Shown: positions 28,844 through 37,883, numbered from the stretch's first letter. The stretch: 64,000 nucleotides of DNA from Ancylobacter oerskovii (GCF_018390555.1 NZ_JAHBGB010000002.1:868001-932000); one strand, 5' to 3'. Numbers and translations: made by a program. The notes: a model not told the origin generated them from the letters alone.

Positions 28844-30187
28844 ATGACAGTAGGGGCCCCTCCCGACTCGAACGACCCCAACGTGCCGCTTCCTGCCGCT
28901 CTCGACGGTGGGCGACGCCTGGTGCTGTTCCTGCCCGGCCATGATCCGACGGACATGGACTATCATCACGGCCGCTTCGCCAACCAGGCGGGGCGCTTCG
29001 CCACGTTGTGGTCCTGCCGGACCGAGGTGTCGGGGCGCCGCGACGAGCCGGACCAGCCGGTGAGCCTGTGGAGCGCCCGCAGCGAAGGGCCCAACTGGCG
29101 GCAGGACACCGATTTCGCCGTGCTGCGCTGGGACGACATCGTGGTGGCGCTCGACGAGCGCCTCGCCCTGGTGCGCCTCTGGCGCGGGCTGGCGGCGCTC
29201 TACGAATTCGCGCGCAACGGCACCAGCCGCCGCTATTTCAAGGCGACGCTGCGCTACGGCATCTTCTGCCTGTTCCCGGTGGCGATCCTGGTGCTGCTGC
29301 TGCTCGGGGGGCTGCTGGCCGGGCTGGCCGGCGCCTTCATCGCCGACCTCCTCATCCCGCCGGACGTCGGCGGGCACCCCGCCACGCTCGCCGGGCTGGT
29401 GGTCGGATCGCTGGTTTTTCTCGGCCTGTTCCACCAGCCGGGGCGGCGATGGCGACTGCATCAGGCGCTCGACGACTGGGACCTCGCCCGCGACTATCTG
29501 CACGGGCACACCCCGGTGCTGGACGAGCGGCTGGGGCGTTTCGCCGACTACCTCGTGGAGAAGGTCCGCACCGGCGGCTATGACGAGGTGATCCTGGTCG
29601 GCCACAGCCTCGGCGCCACGCTGGCGCTGCGGGTGCTGGTGCAGGCTTTCGCGCGCGATCCCCAGTTCGGGCGGCGCGGCACGCGGCTGAACCTGCTGAC
29701 CTGCGGCGCCACCATCCCGAAATTCGCGCTGCATCCCGGCGCCGGCGCCATACGCGCCGAGGCCGAGGCCATCGCCCGCCGGGGCGATCTGGTCTGGACC
29801 GAATACCAGGCGCGGCACGACGCCATCAATTTCTACAAGTTCCATCCGGTGAAGCTGCAGCGGGCGGAATTCGACACGGCGGAATACGGCCAGCCAGTGC
29901 TGAAGAACGCCAATCTCAAGCAGATGATCTCGCGCGAGAAGCTGCGGGCGCTGCGCTGGCACATCATGCGCCTGCACTACCAGTTCCTGCTGGCGAACGA
30001 GATGAAGGCCCCCTACGACTTCTTCATGATCGCCCTCGGCCCGGTGCCCTTCGCCGAGCTGTGCGCCTCGCGCAACGGACCGATCAGCCTGTTCGCCGAG
30101 GACGGCTCGGTCCTGCCGCCGCAGAACCCCACGGATACCAGGAACGAGGCCTCCGCGCCGCAGGACGCCCGAGAGGACGCTTCATGA
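28844..30187 (+). CDS. membrane-associated alpha/beta-hydrolase-like protein
   Basis: 447 aa. The serine-hydrolase nucleophile elbow GHSLG is at about residues 253-257 (VILVGHSLGATLALRVLVQA). Two hydrophobic segments lie before it (about 140-168, FPVAILVLLLLGGLLAGLAGA, and about 180-200, LAGLVVGSLVFLGLF). The N-terminus (RRLVLFLPGHDPTDMDYHHG) looks like the first strand and oxyanion region of the fold. The product probably sits in the inner membrane with the catalytic part cytoplasmic. The substrate is unknown; lipids are plausible. It overlaps the next gene by four bases (ATGA), so the pair is translationally coupled. Confidence 0.75.
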   Translation: MTVGAPPDSNDPNVPLPAALDGGRRLVLFLPGHDPTDMDYHHGRFANQAGRFATLWSCRTEVSGRRDEPDQPVSLWSARSEGPNWRQDTDFAVLRWDDIVVALDERLALVRLWRGLAALYEFARNGTSRRYFKATLRYGIFCLFPVAILVLLLLGGLLAGLAGAFIADLLIPPDVGGHPATLAGLVVGSLVFLGLFHQPGRRWRLHQALDDWDLARDYLHGHTPVLDERLGRFADYLVEKVRTGGYDEVILVGHSLGATLALRVLVQAFARDPQFGRRGTRLNLLTCGATIPKFALHPGAGAIRAEAEAIARRGDLVWTEYQARHDAINFYKFHPVKLQRAEFDTAEYGQPVLKNANLKQMISREKLRALRWHIMRLHYQFLLANEMKAPYDFFMIALGPVPFAELCASRNGPISLFAEDGSVLPPQNPTDTRNEASAPQDAREDAS

Positions 30188-30771
30188 ACCTCATCATCGC
30201 CGCCAAGATCATCTGGGCCATCGGCGTCGTCGGCTGGTACGTCATCCGCATTCCCTTCGAGCAGAAGGTGAAGCGCGAGAAGGTGGTCGACGCCCGCCAC
30301 AAGGTGCGCGAGCTGATCCTCCTGTCCTGCTCGACCTGCGGGCTCGGCATCATCCCGCTGTTGTGGGCGACCTCGGACCTGTTCGACTTCGCCGACTATC
30401 CCTATTCGGCGGCGCAGCTGGTACTCGGCGCGCTCACCTTCGCCTTCTCGCTCTGGCTGTTCCGCCGCACCCATGAGGACCTCGGCAAGAACTGGTCGGT
30501 GACGCTGGAGATCAAGGACACCCACAAGCTCATCACCGGCGGCGTCTACCGCTATGTGCGCCACCCGATGTATTCCGCCTTCTTCCTGTGGGCGCTGGCG
30601 CAGCTGATCCTCATCCCCAACTGGATCGCTGGCCCGGCCGGGGTGATCGGCTTCGGCATCCTCTATCTCTTCCGCGTCGGCCGCGAGGAGGCGATGATGC
30701 TCGACACTTTCGGCGACGAATACCGCGCCTACATGGCCCGCACCGCCCGCATCGTGCCGGGCGTGCTCTAG
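30184..30771 (+). CDS. isoprenylcysteine carboxyl methyltransferase (ICMT)-family membrane protein
   Basis: 195 aa. Several hydrophobic helices are followed by the ICMT/PEMT signature: VYRYVRHPMYSAFFLW and, at the C-terminus, EEAMMLDTFGDEYRAYMARTARIVPGVL, which form the SAM site in this family. Bacterial members methylate diverse small or lipid substrates, and the usual substrate is unknown. ATG 30184 overlaps the upstream hydrolase stop by four bases. The coupling of a hydrolase with a methyltransferase in one transcript suggests consecutive action on one substrate, possibly a membrane lipid, but this is inference. Confidence 0.85.
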   Translation: MNLIIAAKIIWAIGVVGWYVIRIPFEQKVKREKVVDARHKVRELILLSCSTCGLGIIPLLWATSDLFDFADYPYSAAQLVLGALTFAFSLWLFRRTHEDLGKNWSVTLEIKDTHKLITGGVYRYVRHPMYSAFFLWALAQLILIPNWIAGPAGVIGFGILYLFRVGREEAMMLDTFGDEYRAYMARTARIVPGVL

Positions 30772-30830
30772 GTTTTCCTTGCGCGAACCGGCATCCGCTT
30801 CGCGCGAAAAGACTGCAGGGAGAGGCCCCC

Positions 30831-31082
30831 ATGCTGGAACTGCGCCCGGGCTGCGAGTGCTGCGACCGCGATCTGCCGCCGGCGTCGCGGGAGGCGATGA
30901 TCTGCACCTTCGAATGCACCTTCTGCGCCGATTGCGCGGACAGGGTGCTCGGCGGCATCTGCCCCAATTGCTCGGGCGAGCTGGTGCGCCGGCCGGTGCG
31001 GCCGGAGGCGGCGCTGGCACGGAACCCGGCTTCGACGCGGCGGGTGTTCAATCCCGACTGCGCGACCCGCAAGGCAGGCTGA
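30831..31082 (+). CDS. DUF1272 cysteine-rich protein
   Basis: 83 aa. It begins MLELRPGCECCDRDLPP and has ten cysteines in paired arrangements (CECC, CTFECTFCADC, CPNC), which suggests a small zinc-ribbon fold. Its function is not known. The start ATG 30831 follows GCAGGGAGAGGCCCCC. The 3' end overlaps the convergent DUF1284 gene by 35 bases, and the stop codon lies inside a 15-base tandem duplication. The 59-base gap to the ICMT gene contains a small palindromic repeat (GCGAACCGGCATCCGCTTCG type). Confidence 0.88.
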   Translation: MLELRPGCECCDRDLPPASREAMICTFECTFCADCADRVLGGICPNCSGELVRRPVRPEAALARNPASTRRVFNPDCATRKAG

Positions 31083-31545
31083 TATCCGGCAGGCTGATAT
31101 CCGGCGCACCGCTTTCCGCCGGCGTGCCCTTCAGGCGCACCCGGCGGAAGCCACCGGCGGCGATGTCGTCGCACAATCGCGTCCACTGGCAGCCGACACA
31201 GGCGGCCCGGCTGGCGCCGCTGGCAAAGGCCGCGCGCATCGCCGCGAGCCGCGGCGCCGACAGGTCGAGACGATCGCCCGGCGCGAAACCGCCGCCAAAC
31301 AGCCCGGCCAGCGCGGCGCGTGCCCGCGCGTCGCGTGCGACGACACTGTCGTTCAGGCAGTGATGGCCGGCCTCGCCCAGCATCGGCGTGCAGATATCGT
31401 CCGGCCCCTCGACCAGTTCGGCCGGCTCGCCGGCATCGAGGCGGAGGACGAGGGCGTCGTAATGGGCGGTGAAGGCCGGCGTGTAGCCCCGGCCGACATA
31501 GGTCATCAGGCAGAGCAGATGGTGGCCGCGCAACCGGATGCTCAT
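31048..31545 (-). CDS. DUF1284 family protein
   Basis: 165 aa. The N-terminus RLRGHHLLCLMTYVGRGYTPAF is the DUF1284 hallmark (His-His-Cys), followed by LVEGPDDICTPM and, later, CVGCQWTRLCDDIA. The cysteines and histidines suggest a metal or iron-sulfur centre, but no biochemical role is established. The C-terminus carries a duplicated PDISL-PDISL caused by a 15-base tandem repeat, and this tail overlaps the end of the DUF1272 gene on the opposite strand. The extra C-terminal residues are probably not part of the conserved domain. Confidence 0.85.
   Translation of the reverse strand: MSIRLRGHHLLCLMTYVGRGYTPAFTAHYDALVLRLDAGEPAELVEGPDDICTPMLGEAGHHCLNDSVVARDARARAALAGLFGGGFAPGDRLDLSAPRLAAMRAAFASGASRAACVGCQWTRLCDDIAAGGFRRVRLKGTPAESGAPDISLPDISLPCGSRSRD
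31073..31102. repeat. 15-base tandem duplication at DUF1272/DUF1284 overlap
   Basis: Two perfect copies of GGCAGGCTGATATCC (31073-31087, 31088-31102) followed by GGC. The first copy contains the TGA of the DUF1272 gene. On the other strand the repeat encodes the duplicated PDISL at the DUF1284 C-terminus and keeps its frame. Confidence 0.9.
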
Positions 31546-31581
31546 CCGCGAACGCTCATCCGCGCGGGCGTCCCGGCCGCC

Positions 31582-31827
31582 TCACTCGCCGTCCAGCGGC
31601 ACGGTGCCGGCCGGACGACCGTCGGCACCGAGCGTGATCTTCTCCACCCGCGCCTCGGCATCCTTCAGCAGCGCGTCGCAGCGCGCCTTCAGCGCTTCGC
31701 CGCGGGCATAGAGGACGATGGATTCCTCCAGAGGCACATTGCCACCCTCGAGCTTGCCGACGATGGTCTCGAGCTCCGCCAGCGCCTTCTCGAAGCTCAG
31801 CGTCGCGACATCCGCAAAATCGGTCAT
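31582..31827 (-). CDS. xseB: exodeoxyribonuclease VII small subunit
   Basis: 81 aa. The family sequence [50 protein letters not shown] is complete, and the helical pair binds the XseA large subunit. Together they degrade single-stranded DNA to acid-soluble oligonucleotides. The start is ATG 31827, with GGAGG upstream (AGCGGAGGATGCC); upstream in-frame sequence overlaps the preceding gene. The histone-deacetylase-like gene lies 62 bases upstream on the same strand, a conserved pairing in Rhizobiales. xseA is not in the window. Confidence 0.95.
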   Translation of the reverse strand: MTDFADVATLSFEKALAELETIVGKLEGGNVPLEESIVLYARGEALKARCDALLKDAEARVEKITLGADGRPAGTVPLDGE

Positions 31828-31889
31828 GGCATCCTCCGCTCGTGCGAGAGGCTCGAATCGGCGCCCCTCGCGTCCCGCCTTATACCCGA

Positions 31890-32819
31890 TCAGCCACGCA
31901 TCAAGGTCAGCACATGCTGCTCGGCCGAGCGGGTGAGGCCCTCCAGGTCGTAGCCGCCCTCCAGCACCGAGACGATGCGCCCGCCGCAATGCTTCTCGGC
32001 GAGTTCCATCAGCTTGAGCGTCACCCAGCGGTAATCGTCCTCCAGCAGACAGATATTCGCCAGCGGGTCGCGCACATGCGCGTCGAAACCGGCGGAGATG
32101 ATCACCAGTTCCGGCCCGAACGCCTGCAGCCGCGGCAGGATGCGGCTCTCGAAGGCCTCGCGGAAGCGCTCGCCGGTGTCGCCCGCGCGCAGCGGCGCGT
32201 TGACGATATTGTCCGAGGTGCCGCGCTCGCCCACCGAGCCGGTGCCGGGAAACAGCGGCATCTCATGCGTCGAGGCGTACATCACGCTGGGGTCCGACCA
32301 GAAGATCTCCTGCGTGCCATTGCCGTGATGCACGTCGAAATCGACGATGGCGACGCGGCCGAGGCCGTGCACCGCCTGCGCGTGGCGGGCGGCGATGGCG
32401 ACATTGTTGTAGAGGCAGAAGCCCATCGGCGTGCGCGTCTCGGCATGGTGCCCCGGCGGGCGCATGGAGACGAAGGCGTTGGCGACCTTGCCGGTGACGA
32501 CTTCGTCCACCGCCAGCACCGAGCCACCCACCCCGCGGGAGATCGCCTCGCCGGTGCCGGGCGACATCACCGTATCGCCGTCGATGCGCACCAGCCCCTC
32601 TTCGGGACTGGCCTCGGCCAGCGCGTCCACATAGTCGGCCGGATGCACGCGGATGATGTCCTCGCGGCTGGCGAGCGGCGCCTGCACGCGCACCAGCGTG
32701 GCGAACTCCTCCTTCTCGAACAGGCGGTTGAGCACCCGCACGCGGTCGGGACGCTCCGGGTGGCCAGGCGGCGTGACATGGTCGAGGCAGGCGTCGTGCG
32801 CGATCAGCAGCGTGTTCAT
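31890..32819 (-). CDS. histone-deacetylase-family protein (acetylpolyamine/acetyl-lysine amidohydrolase-like)
   Basis: 309 aa. The zinc amidohydrolase signatures are all present: [28 protein letters not shown] (tandem His), [16 protein letters not shown] (Asp/His zinc ligands) and [14 protein letters not shown] (second Asp). [11 protein letters not shown] carries the Tyr-containing loop. Bacterial homologues deacetylate small amines or proteins. I prefer [14 protein letters not shown] at 32819 to the ATG six bases earlier because the AAGG element is then better spaced. The neighbour xseB is co-oriented. The true substrate is unknown. Confidence 0.9.
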   Translation of the reverse strand: MNTLLIAHDACLDHVTPPGHPERPDRVRVLNRLFEKEEFATLVRVQAPLASREDIIRVHPADYVDALAEASPEEGLVRIDGDTVMSPGTGEAISRGVGGSVLAVDEVVTGKVANAFVSMRPPGHHAETRTPMGFCLYNNVAIAARHAQAVHGLGRVAIVDFDVHHGNGTQEIFWSDPSVMYASTHEMPLFPGTGSVGERGTSDNIVNAPLRAGDTGERFREAFESRILPRLQAFGPELVIISAGFDAHVRDPLANICLLEDDYRWVTLKLMELAEKHCGGRIVSVLEGGYDLEGLTRSAEQHVLTLMRG

Positions 32820-32825
32820 GGGCAT

Positions 32826-33177
32826 CCTTGGACGGTCGTTTCACCGCCTCGATGAAACGACGAAGCGTTCGGGTTCGTGGCTCTCCGCATTTTCTGCAGG
32901 CGAACCGGCATGCGCTTCGCTCGAAAATGCACCGGGGCGGACGGCGTTTATCGGTTTTCTGGAGCCATCCGATGGTGGACGATATGCCACGCCGACCCGG
33001 CAGGCCAGCGCGGCAGCGTGAGATCGCCGGCTTTTTTCACCGCCCCCGATCCGGCCGGCACCGCATGCGGCCCCTGAACCTCCATCGCTTCCGCCGCGCC
33101 GGTTCGGCGGCGAAAGCCATTCCACTTTCGCGGAACATGCTCTAAGCGGAAGCGGATTTTCCCCCGAGGACCGCGCC
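32826..33177. repeat. intergenic region with small Rhizobiales-type palindromes
   Basis: No gene was recognised in these 352 bases. They contain GCGAACCGGCATGCGCTTCG...CGAAAATGC near 32900, similar to the sequence just before the DUF1272 gene (30780-30810), and GCCATTCCACTTTCGCGGAACATGCTCTAAGCGG near 33115-33150, a common small intergenic repeat type. Confidence 0.55.
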
Positions 33178-34167
33178 GTGACACTGGCCACCCCGATCAT
33201 TGCCACCCGGCTGGTGCCGGCGGACGAGGACGGCATTGCGGAGACGGCGCAGGTGCTGCGCGAAGGCGGGCTTGCCGCCATCCCCACCGAAACGGTCTAC
33301 GGCCTTGCCTGCGACGCCACCGACCCGCATGCGGTGGCGAAGCTCTACGCGGCCAAGGGGCGGCCGAGCTTCAACCCGCTGATCGCCCATGTGCCGGATA
33401 TCGAGGCGGCGCTGAAGGTGGGCCGCTTTTCGCCGACCGCCACGGCGCTCGCCCAGGCCTTCTGGCCGGGACCGCTGACGCTGGTGGTGCCGGCCATCGA
33501 GGAGGCCACCTCGCCGCTCGCCCGTGCCGGCCTGGCGAGCGTCGCCGTCAGGGTGCCGGCGCACAAGGTGGCGCGGGCGGTGCTCAAGGCGGCCGGCCGG
33601 CCCATCGCGGCGCCGAGCGCCAACCGCTCCGGCCATGTCTCGCCCACCACCGCCGGCCATGTGATGGCCGATCTTCTCGGCGCCATCGACCTGGTGCTCG
33701 ATGCCGGCCCGGCGCCGGTGGGGGTGGAATCCACCATTCTCGACTGCACCGGCGAAGTACCGGCGATGCTGCGGCCCGGTGGGCTGGCGCGCGAGGACAT
33801 CGAGGCGGTGCTCGGCCATCCGCTCGCCCTGCCCGAGCGCGTCACCGACGAGGAAACGCCGCAGGCGCCCGGCATGCTCGCCTCGCATTACGCACCCTCG
33901 GTGCCGGTGCGGCTCCAGGCCGGCGAGCTGCATGAAGGCGAGGCGCTGCTGACCTTCGCCGGGCGGGCGCTGCACGGCACGCCACCCGTGCGCACCCGCG
34001 ACCTCAGCCCCGTGGGCGACCTGGTGGAAGCCGCCGCCAATCTCTACGCCTATCTGCGCGAACTCGACGCGCCCGGCGTCGCCGGCATCGCGGTGGTGGA
34101 GCTCCCCTCGCAGGGTCTCGGCGAAGCCATCGCCGACCGTCTGCGGCGGGCGGCGGCGCCGCGTTAA
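33178..34167 (+). CDS. L-threonylcarbamoyladenylate synthase (Sua5/YwlC/TsaC)
   Basis: 329 aa, GTG start at 33178 with GAGGA seven bases upstream. The YrdC-like domain comes first: LREGGLAAIPTETVYGLACDAT, YAAKGRPSFNPLIAHV (KGRP motif), and VPAHKVARAVLKAAGRPIAAPSANRSGHVSPT. The C-terminal Sua5 domain begins near residue 215 and contains PQAPGMLASHYAPSVPVRL. Makes threonylcarbamoyl-AMP for the t6A37 modification of ANN-decoding tRNAs; the long two-domain form is the Sua5 type. It is monocistronic as far as can be seen. Confidence 0.95.
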   Translation: MTLATPIIATRLVPADEDGIAETAQVLREGGLAAIPTETVYGLACDATDPHAVAKLYAAKGRPSFNPLIAHVPDIEAALKVGRFSPTATALAQAFWPGPLTLVVPAIEEATSPLARAGLASVAVRVPAHKVARAVLKAAGRPIAAPSANRSGHVSPTTAGHVMADLLGAIDLVLDAGPAPVGVESTILDCTGEVPAMLRPGGLAREDIEAVLGHPLALPERVTDEETPQAPGMLASHYAPSVPVRLQAGELHEGEALLTFAGRALHGTPPVRTRDLSPVGDLVEAAANLYAYLRELDAPGVAGIAVVELPSQGLGEAIADRLRRAAAPR

Positions 34168-34268
34168 CCGCGCAGCAAGGTTAATACGCGACAACCATGA
34201 GGCCCGGCGCGCGGGGCCTTGCCTGATGCGCGGCCGCCACGCCGGGCGGGTCGGGCCGCGGAGCGGCC

Positions 34269-35651
34269 ATGTTGCGTAGGCGCCGCGTCATGAAGGTTTC
34301 GCATCGGTCGGTCTGGACATCGCGCTGGCAACACTGGCGACGCCAGCGCCTCATCGCCGGCCTCGCCTTGGCCGGCGTGGTCACGCCCTTCCTCGCCAGC
34401 GGCATCGGCCACCAGGACATCGCTGCCCTGCTCACCCACAATCCTGGCGTGGTGGCCAAGGTGCGGCTCGACGTGCTGCCCGGCACCTTCCGCACCCTGA
34501 AGGCCGCGACCTTCGCCTGGCCGGCCACCTCCTCGCTGCCGCCCGGCTCGGCCATTCCCTCGCCGCCACGGCTCGCCCCGCTTGCCATCGACATCGACCG
34601 CTCCGGCAAGGGCGACCGGCTCCCCGGGCAGGAGCCCGCCGAACCCGGCCTGCCCGACGCCCTCGCCGCGGCGGGTACGGCGAGCCTCGCCGCTCCCGCC
34701 GGCACGGGGACCGGCTCGGCCCCGACCGCCGCCGGCATGGGGACCGGCACCGGAGTCGGCACGGCGCTCGCCCGTTCGGGAACCGGCACCGATCCCTATG
34801 AGGCCGGCGAGGACGTCGCCGACGCCAACGACCTCGCCGCCTATTCCGGCGACGCCGGCGACCCGACCGGCGACCCCACCGAGCTGGAGAACGCCGCCAG
34901 CGCCGGTGACGACGCCATCGTCGCCAGGCTCGGAGAAGGCGGTCTGACCGGGCCCGCCTATGCCGATCCCTTTGCCAGGACCGATGGCGGGCGGCTCGGC
35001 GCGGCCGAAGGCGCGCTGCCGATCTACCGGCAGGCCAGCCTGATCTTCGGGCTGGACGGCACGCCGGCACAGCGCTTCCTCGGCGGCGATGAGACCCCGG
35101 ATGACGGATCGGGCAGCTCGGTAGCGGCGAAGGATGCCGATGACCCGGAGGATGCCGACGACGTGGACGGCGCCGACACCCCGACGCTCGGCCAGATGGC
35201 CGGCGCCTCGCCGGCCGAGAGGCTCGGGCTTGACGGCCGCCGCCGGGCAAGGGCCGAGAAATGCCTCGCCGAGGCGGTGTATTTCGAGAGCCGCGGCGAG
35301 CCGGAGCGCGGGCAGATCGCCGTGGCGCAGGTGGTGATGAACCGGGTGTTCTCCGGCTACTACCCCGCCGATGTCTGTCGCGCCGTCTACCAGAACGCCC
35401 GGCGCAAATTCGCCTGCCAGTTCACCTTCGCCTGCGACAATATCCGCGACGTCGTCACCGAGCCGCGCCTGTGGAAGCAGGCCGAGCGCATCGCCGCCGA
35501 CATGCTGGACGGCAAGCTGTGGGACACCAGGGTCGGACGCGCGACCCATTATCACGCCCGCTCGGTCCGCCCGTTCTGGATCCGGGAAATGCGCAAGCTC
35601 GACCGTATCGGCGAGCACACCTTCTATCGTCCTCGGCGCTGGACCAGCTGA
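34269..35651 (+). CDS. SleB-type cell-wall hydrolase with long low-complexity linker
   Basis: 460 aa. A basic N-terminus and a hydrophobic segment (about 28-46, LIAGLALAGVVTPFLASGI) suggest membrane anchoring or export. Residues 90-310 are low-complexity, rich in Gly, Ala, Pro and Asp (GTGTGSAPTAAGMGTGTGVG; EDADDVDGADTP). The catalytic domain is at the C-terminus (about 326-460): KCLAEAVYFESRGEPERGQIAVAQVVMNRV, with the SleB/Hydrolase_2 Glu, and ATHYHARSVRPFW. It probably cleaves peptidoglycan at the septum or during remodelling. An alternative start is ATG 34290. Confidence 0.88.
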   Translation: MLRRRRVMKVSHRSVWTSRWQHWRRQRLIAGLALAGVVTPFLASGIGHQDIAALLTHNPGVVAKVRLDVLPGTFRTLKAATFAWPATSSLPPGSAIPSPPRLAPLAIDIDRSGKGDRLPGQEPAEPGLPDALAAAGTASLAAPAGTGTGSAPTAAGMGTGTGVGTALARSGTGTDPYEAGEDVADANDLAAYSGDAGDPTGDPTELENAASAGDDAIVARLGEGGLTGPAYADPFARTDGGRLGAAEGALPIYRQASLIFGLDGTPAQRFLGGDETPDDGSGSSVAAKDADDPEDADDVDGADTPTLGQMAGASPAERLGLDGRRRARAEKCLAEAVYFESRGEPERGQIAVAQVVMNRVFSGYYPADVCRAVYQNARRKFACQFTFACDNIRDVVTEPRLWKQAERIAADMLDGKLWDTRVGRATHYHARSVRPFWIREMRKLDRIGEHTFYRPRRWTS

Positions 35652-36396
35652 CATCCCGAAACTCGAGGCGGCGCCCGCCGACAAAAGCGGAAGACTTTTT
35701 TGCCGTCGTGGGGAATCCGGGCAGATCGCGGTCCGAGCCTAATCCGATGCGGCGGAAAGCCACCTCCCATTACATCCGAAGAATGCATGGGACTCCGGCG
35801 GATCGCTCCGGCGACCAGCCTCACGCCATGGTTTGACGGGCGGCGCAAGCCTGCTCCCCTCCGCAGCCTCGCATGCGTCGCTTCGTGAGGCCTCTTGCGG
35901 CCCATCCTCGAACATCGCCGTCCCCCGACATGGAGTGAGTTGCCTCGGGAGATGACCCTGGGACAGGACCGCAGACCCGTCCACGCGGCGGGCCATATAC
36001 AGTGCGCCGAGCCCCCAGCCCGCACCTCGGCCAGCCGATCGGTACTCCGGCGACGCCTCCGCGAGAAATGAGGCCGGTGGCCAACTGGCCAATCCGGACG
36101 GCGCAGATGGATGCACGGCGATAATGCGGTGTGGCTGGCCAAAGGAGAGGCGTCCATCGGAGAGTCGTGAAGGCAGCGAGATCATGCCCTGAACGACCTG
36201 GCGAGACGATATGCTCCCGAGCCGGCAGAGCGCGGCGCCCTCCCCCGCCGGCGATGAGCGGCCAGCCGAGATGGCCGAGCCCTCCACCCTGGTCGGCGAC
36301 GCGCGACCTCGGCACCACGGCGTGAGCCGCTCCGCATGGCCGGCGAGCGCAGCCTGCGCGCTGTCGGGCGGCTGTCCGCGCCGTACCCTCGCGCCA
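35652..36396. other. 745-base stretch without a recognisable gene
   Basis: Between the cell-wall hydrolase and the ATP synthase terminator. Open frames on the minus strand have no recognisable domain, and their Arg/Gly/Pro/Ala-rich composition is typical of GC-rich antisense frames. I do not see rnpB, tmRNA, SRP RNA or 6S signatures, or a family A/B repeat. It may be decayed coding sequence. Confidence 0.5.
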
Positions 36397-36425
36397 AAAG
36401 CAAAAGCCCGGCACAGGGCCGGGCT
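36397..36425 (-). terminator. intrinsic terminator of the atpI-B-E-F'-F operon
   Basis: Read leftward: AGCCCGGC-CCTGT-GCCGGGCT followed by TTTTGCTTTT. An eight-base GC stem with a U-rich tail, 45 bases beyond the atpF stop. Confidence 0.88.
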
Positions 36426-36469
36426 CTCGGATCGTCAGGTCGGCGGCGCGAGCCACCGGCGTGCGCCGC

Positions 36470-36952
36470 TCAGTTGAGCCGCGACTTCACCTCGGCAACC
36501 GCCGAATCCAGCAGCCGATCGGCGGTTTCGCCGACGACATTCGCCGCCAGCACCACCTCGGCCGCCTTCACCGCCGCATCGGCGGCGGCAGCGCGCACAT
36601 CGGCCAAGGCCTGCGCTTCGGCCTGGGCGATCTTCTGCTCGGCCATCTTGGTGCGACGGGCGATCAGGTCTTCCAGCTTCGCCTTGGCCTCGGCGGCGAG
36701 GCGCTCGGCCTCCGCCTTGGCGGTGGTGACGATCGCCTCGGCCTCGGCTTCCGCCTCATGCTGCTTGCGGCGATATTCCGCCACCAGCTTCTGGGCCTCT
36801 TCCTTCAGCCGGCGGGCTTCCTCCAGCTCGGCGCGGATGCGTTCGCCGCGGGAATCGAGCTTGGCGGCGATGCCGGAGAAGGCGCCGAACTTGGCCACGA
36901 TCGCCATGAAGATGACGAAGGCGACCAGTACCCAGAAAGTATCGCTACCCAT
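36470..36952 (-). CDS. atpF: ATP synthase Fo subunit b
   Basis: 160 aa. A single N-terminal transmembrane helix (TFWVLVAFVIFMAIVAKFGAF) is followed by a long charged amphipathic helix (RIRAELEEARRLKEEAQKLVAEYRRKQHEAEAEAE), the peripheral stalk that ties Fo to F1. The operon also encodes a second, b'-type subunit directly upstream (six-base gap), so the stalk is a b/b' heterodimer as in other alphaproteobacteria. It is last in the operon; a strong terminator follows. The F1 genes are not in this window, as expected for the split atp operons of this class. Confidence 0.95.
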   Translation of the reverse strand: MGSDTFWVLVAFVIFMAIVAKFGAFSGIAAKLDSRGERIRAELEEARRLKEEAQKLVAEYRRKQHEAEAEAEAIVTTAKAEAERLAAEAKAKLEDLIARRTKMAEQKIAQAEAQALADVRAAAADAAVKAAEVVLAANVVGETADRLLDSAVAEVKSRLN

Positions 36953-36958
36953 GGCGCG

Positions 36959-37582
36959 TCAGCTCCCGATGGCCTTGTCGACCGCCGCTTCCACCGCCTG
37001 GGGGGCGGGGGCGGCACCGGTCAGCTGGTTGACGATGGCGCCGGCCGCGTCGACGGCGATGCCGCGCACATTGGTCATGGCGCTCGTCTTGGTCGCCGCG
37101 ATCTTGCTCTCGGCATCGGTCAGCTTGGCGTTGAGCTCGGCTTCGAGCGACTTGCGGCTCGCCTCGGCTTCCGCCGTCAGCTTGTCGCGGGTCTCGCTGG
37201 CGATGGAGGTCGCCTTGCCGCGGGCACCGGCCAGCGCCTGCTCATAGGCCTTGGCCGCCGCCTCGCTCTCCGCCTTCAGCTTGCCGGCCTCCTCGAGATC
37301 GTCGGCGATGCGATCGTGACGTTCTTCGAGAATGGTGGCGATGCGCGGGAGCGCGACCCGGCTCATCAGCCAGTAGAGCGCGACGAAGGCGATCGCCAGC
37401 CAGATCAGCTGCGAGGGGAATGTCGTTGCATCGAAGGGCGGGAATCCGGCGCCATGGGCTTCCGCGGGGGGCACGCCGATCTCCACGCCACTATGGGTGC
37501 CCGTACCGGGCGCCGGCGCCTCGGGCGTCGCGCTGGTCTGGGCGATGATGAAGGTACCGGCCGGACCGTGGGTCTCGGACAT
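36959..37582 (-). CDS. atpF': ATP synthase Fo subunit b'
   Basis: 207 aa. A Pro/Ala/Gly-rich N-terminal extension (about residues 1-50) precedes [35 protein letters not shown], the membrane helix with its conserved FP-S-QLIWL lead-in. A long coiled-coil stalk follows ([29 protein letters not shown]). Pairs with subunit b to form the peripheral stator stalk. It lies 73 bases downstream of atpE and six bases upstream of atpF, all leftward. Confidence 0.93.
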   Translation of the reverse strand: MSETHGPAGTFIIAQTSATPEAPAPGTGTHSGVEIGVPPAEAHGAGFPPFDATTFPSQLIWLAIAFVALYWLMSRVALPRIATILEERHDRIADDLEEAGKLKAESEAAAKAYEQALAGARGKATSIASETRDKLTAEAEASRKSLEAELNAKLTDAESKIAATKTSAMTNVRGIAVDAAGAIVNQLTGAAPAPQAVEAAVDKAIGS

Positions 37583-37655
37583 GGTGCGGGCTTCCTCGGA
37601 GGATAGGGCCAGCGGGCGCGCGAAACAAGCGCACCCGCCGCCTCAAGTCAGGACG

Positions 37656-37883
37656 TCAGACCACGAACAGCAGGACGAGGGCGACGACGAGCGAGAAGAT
37701 GCCCAGACCTTCCGCGAGCGCCGCGCCGATGAAGGCGCGGGCGAACTGGCCGTCGGCCGCCGACGGGTTGCGCAGGGCGCCCGAGAGGAAGTTGCCGAAG
37801 ATGTTACCGACGCCGATGCCGGCGAGGCCCATGCCGAGACAGGCGAGACCGGCGCCGAGGAACTTGGCGGCTTCCGCTTCCAT
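37656..37883 (-). CDS. atpE: ATP synthase Fo subunit c
   Basis: 75 aa. Two transmembrane helices are joined by the polar loop RNP (residues 38-40), the contact to the rotor stalk. The proton-carrying carboxylate is Glu58 ([25 protein letters not shown]), as is usual for alphaproteobacterial c subunits in place of the Asp61 of E. coli. The first helix is glycine-rich ([29 protein letters not shown]). Many copies form the proton-driven ring. Confidence 0.97.
   Translation of the reverse strand: MEAEAAKFLGAGLACLGMGLAGIGVGNIFGNFLSGALRNPSAADGQFARAFIGAALAEGLGIFSLVVALVLLFVV

Noticed and set aside
35739-36287. Hypothetical 182-residue minus-strand gene
   Set aside because: It lacks a domain, a Shine-Dalgarno and a family-like composition; overlapping frames of similar length on the same strand are equally open.
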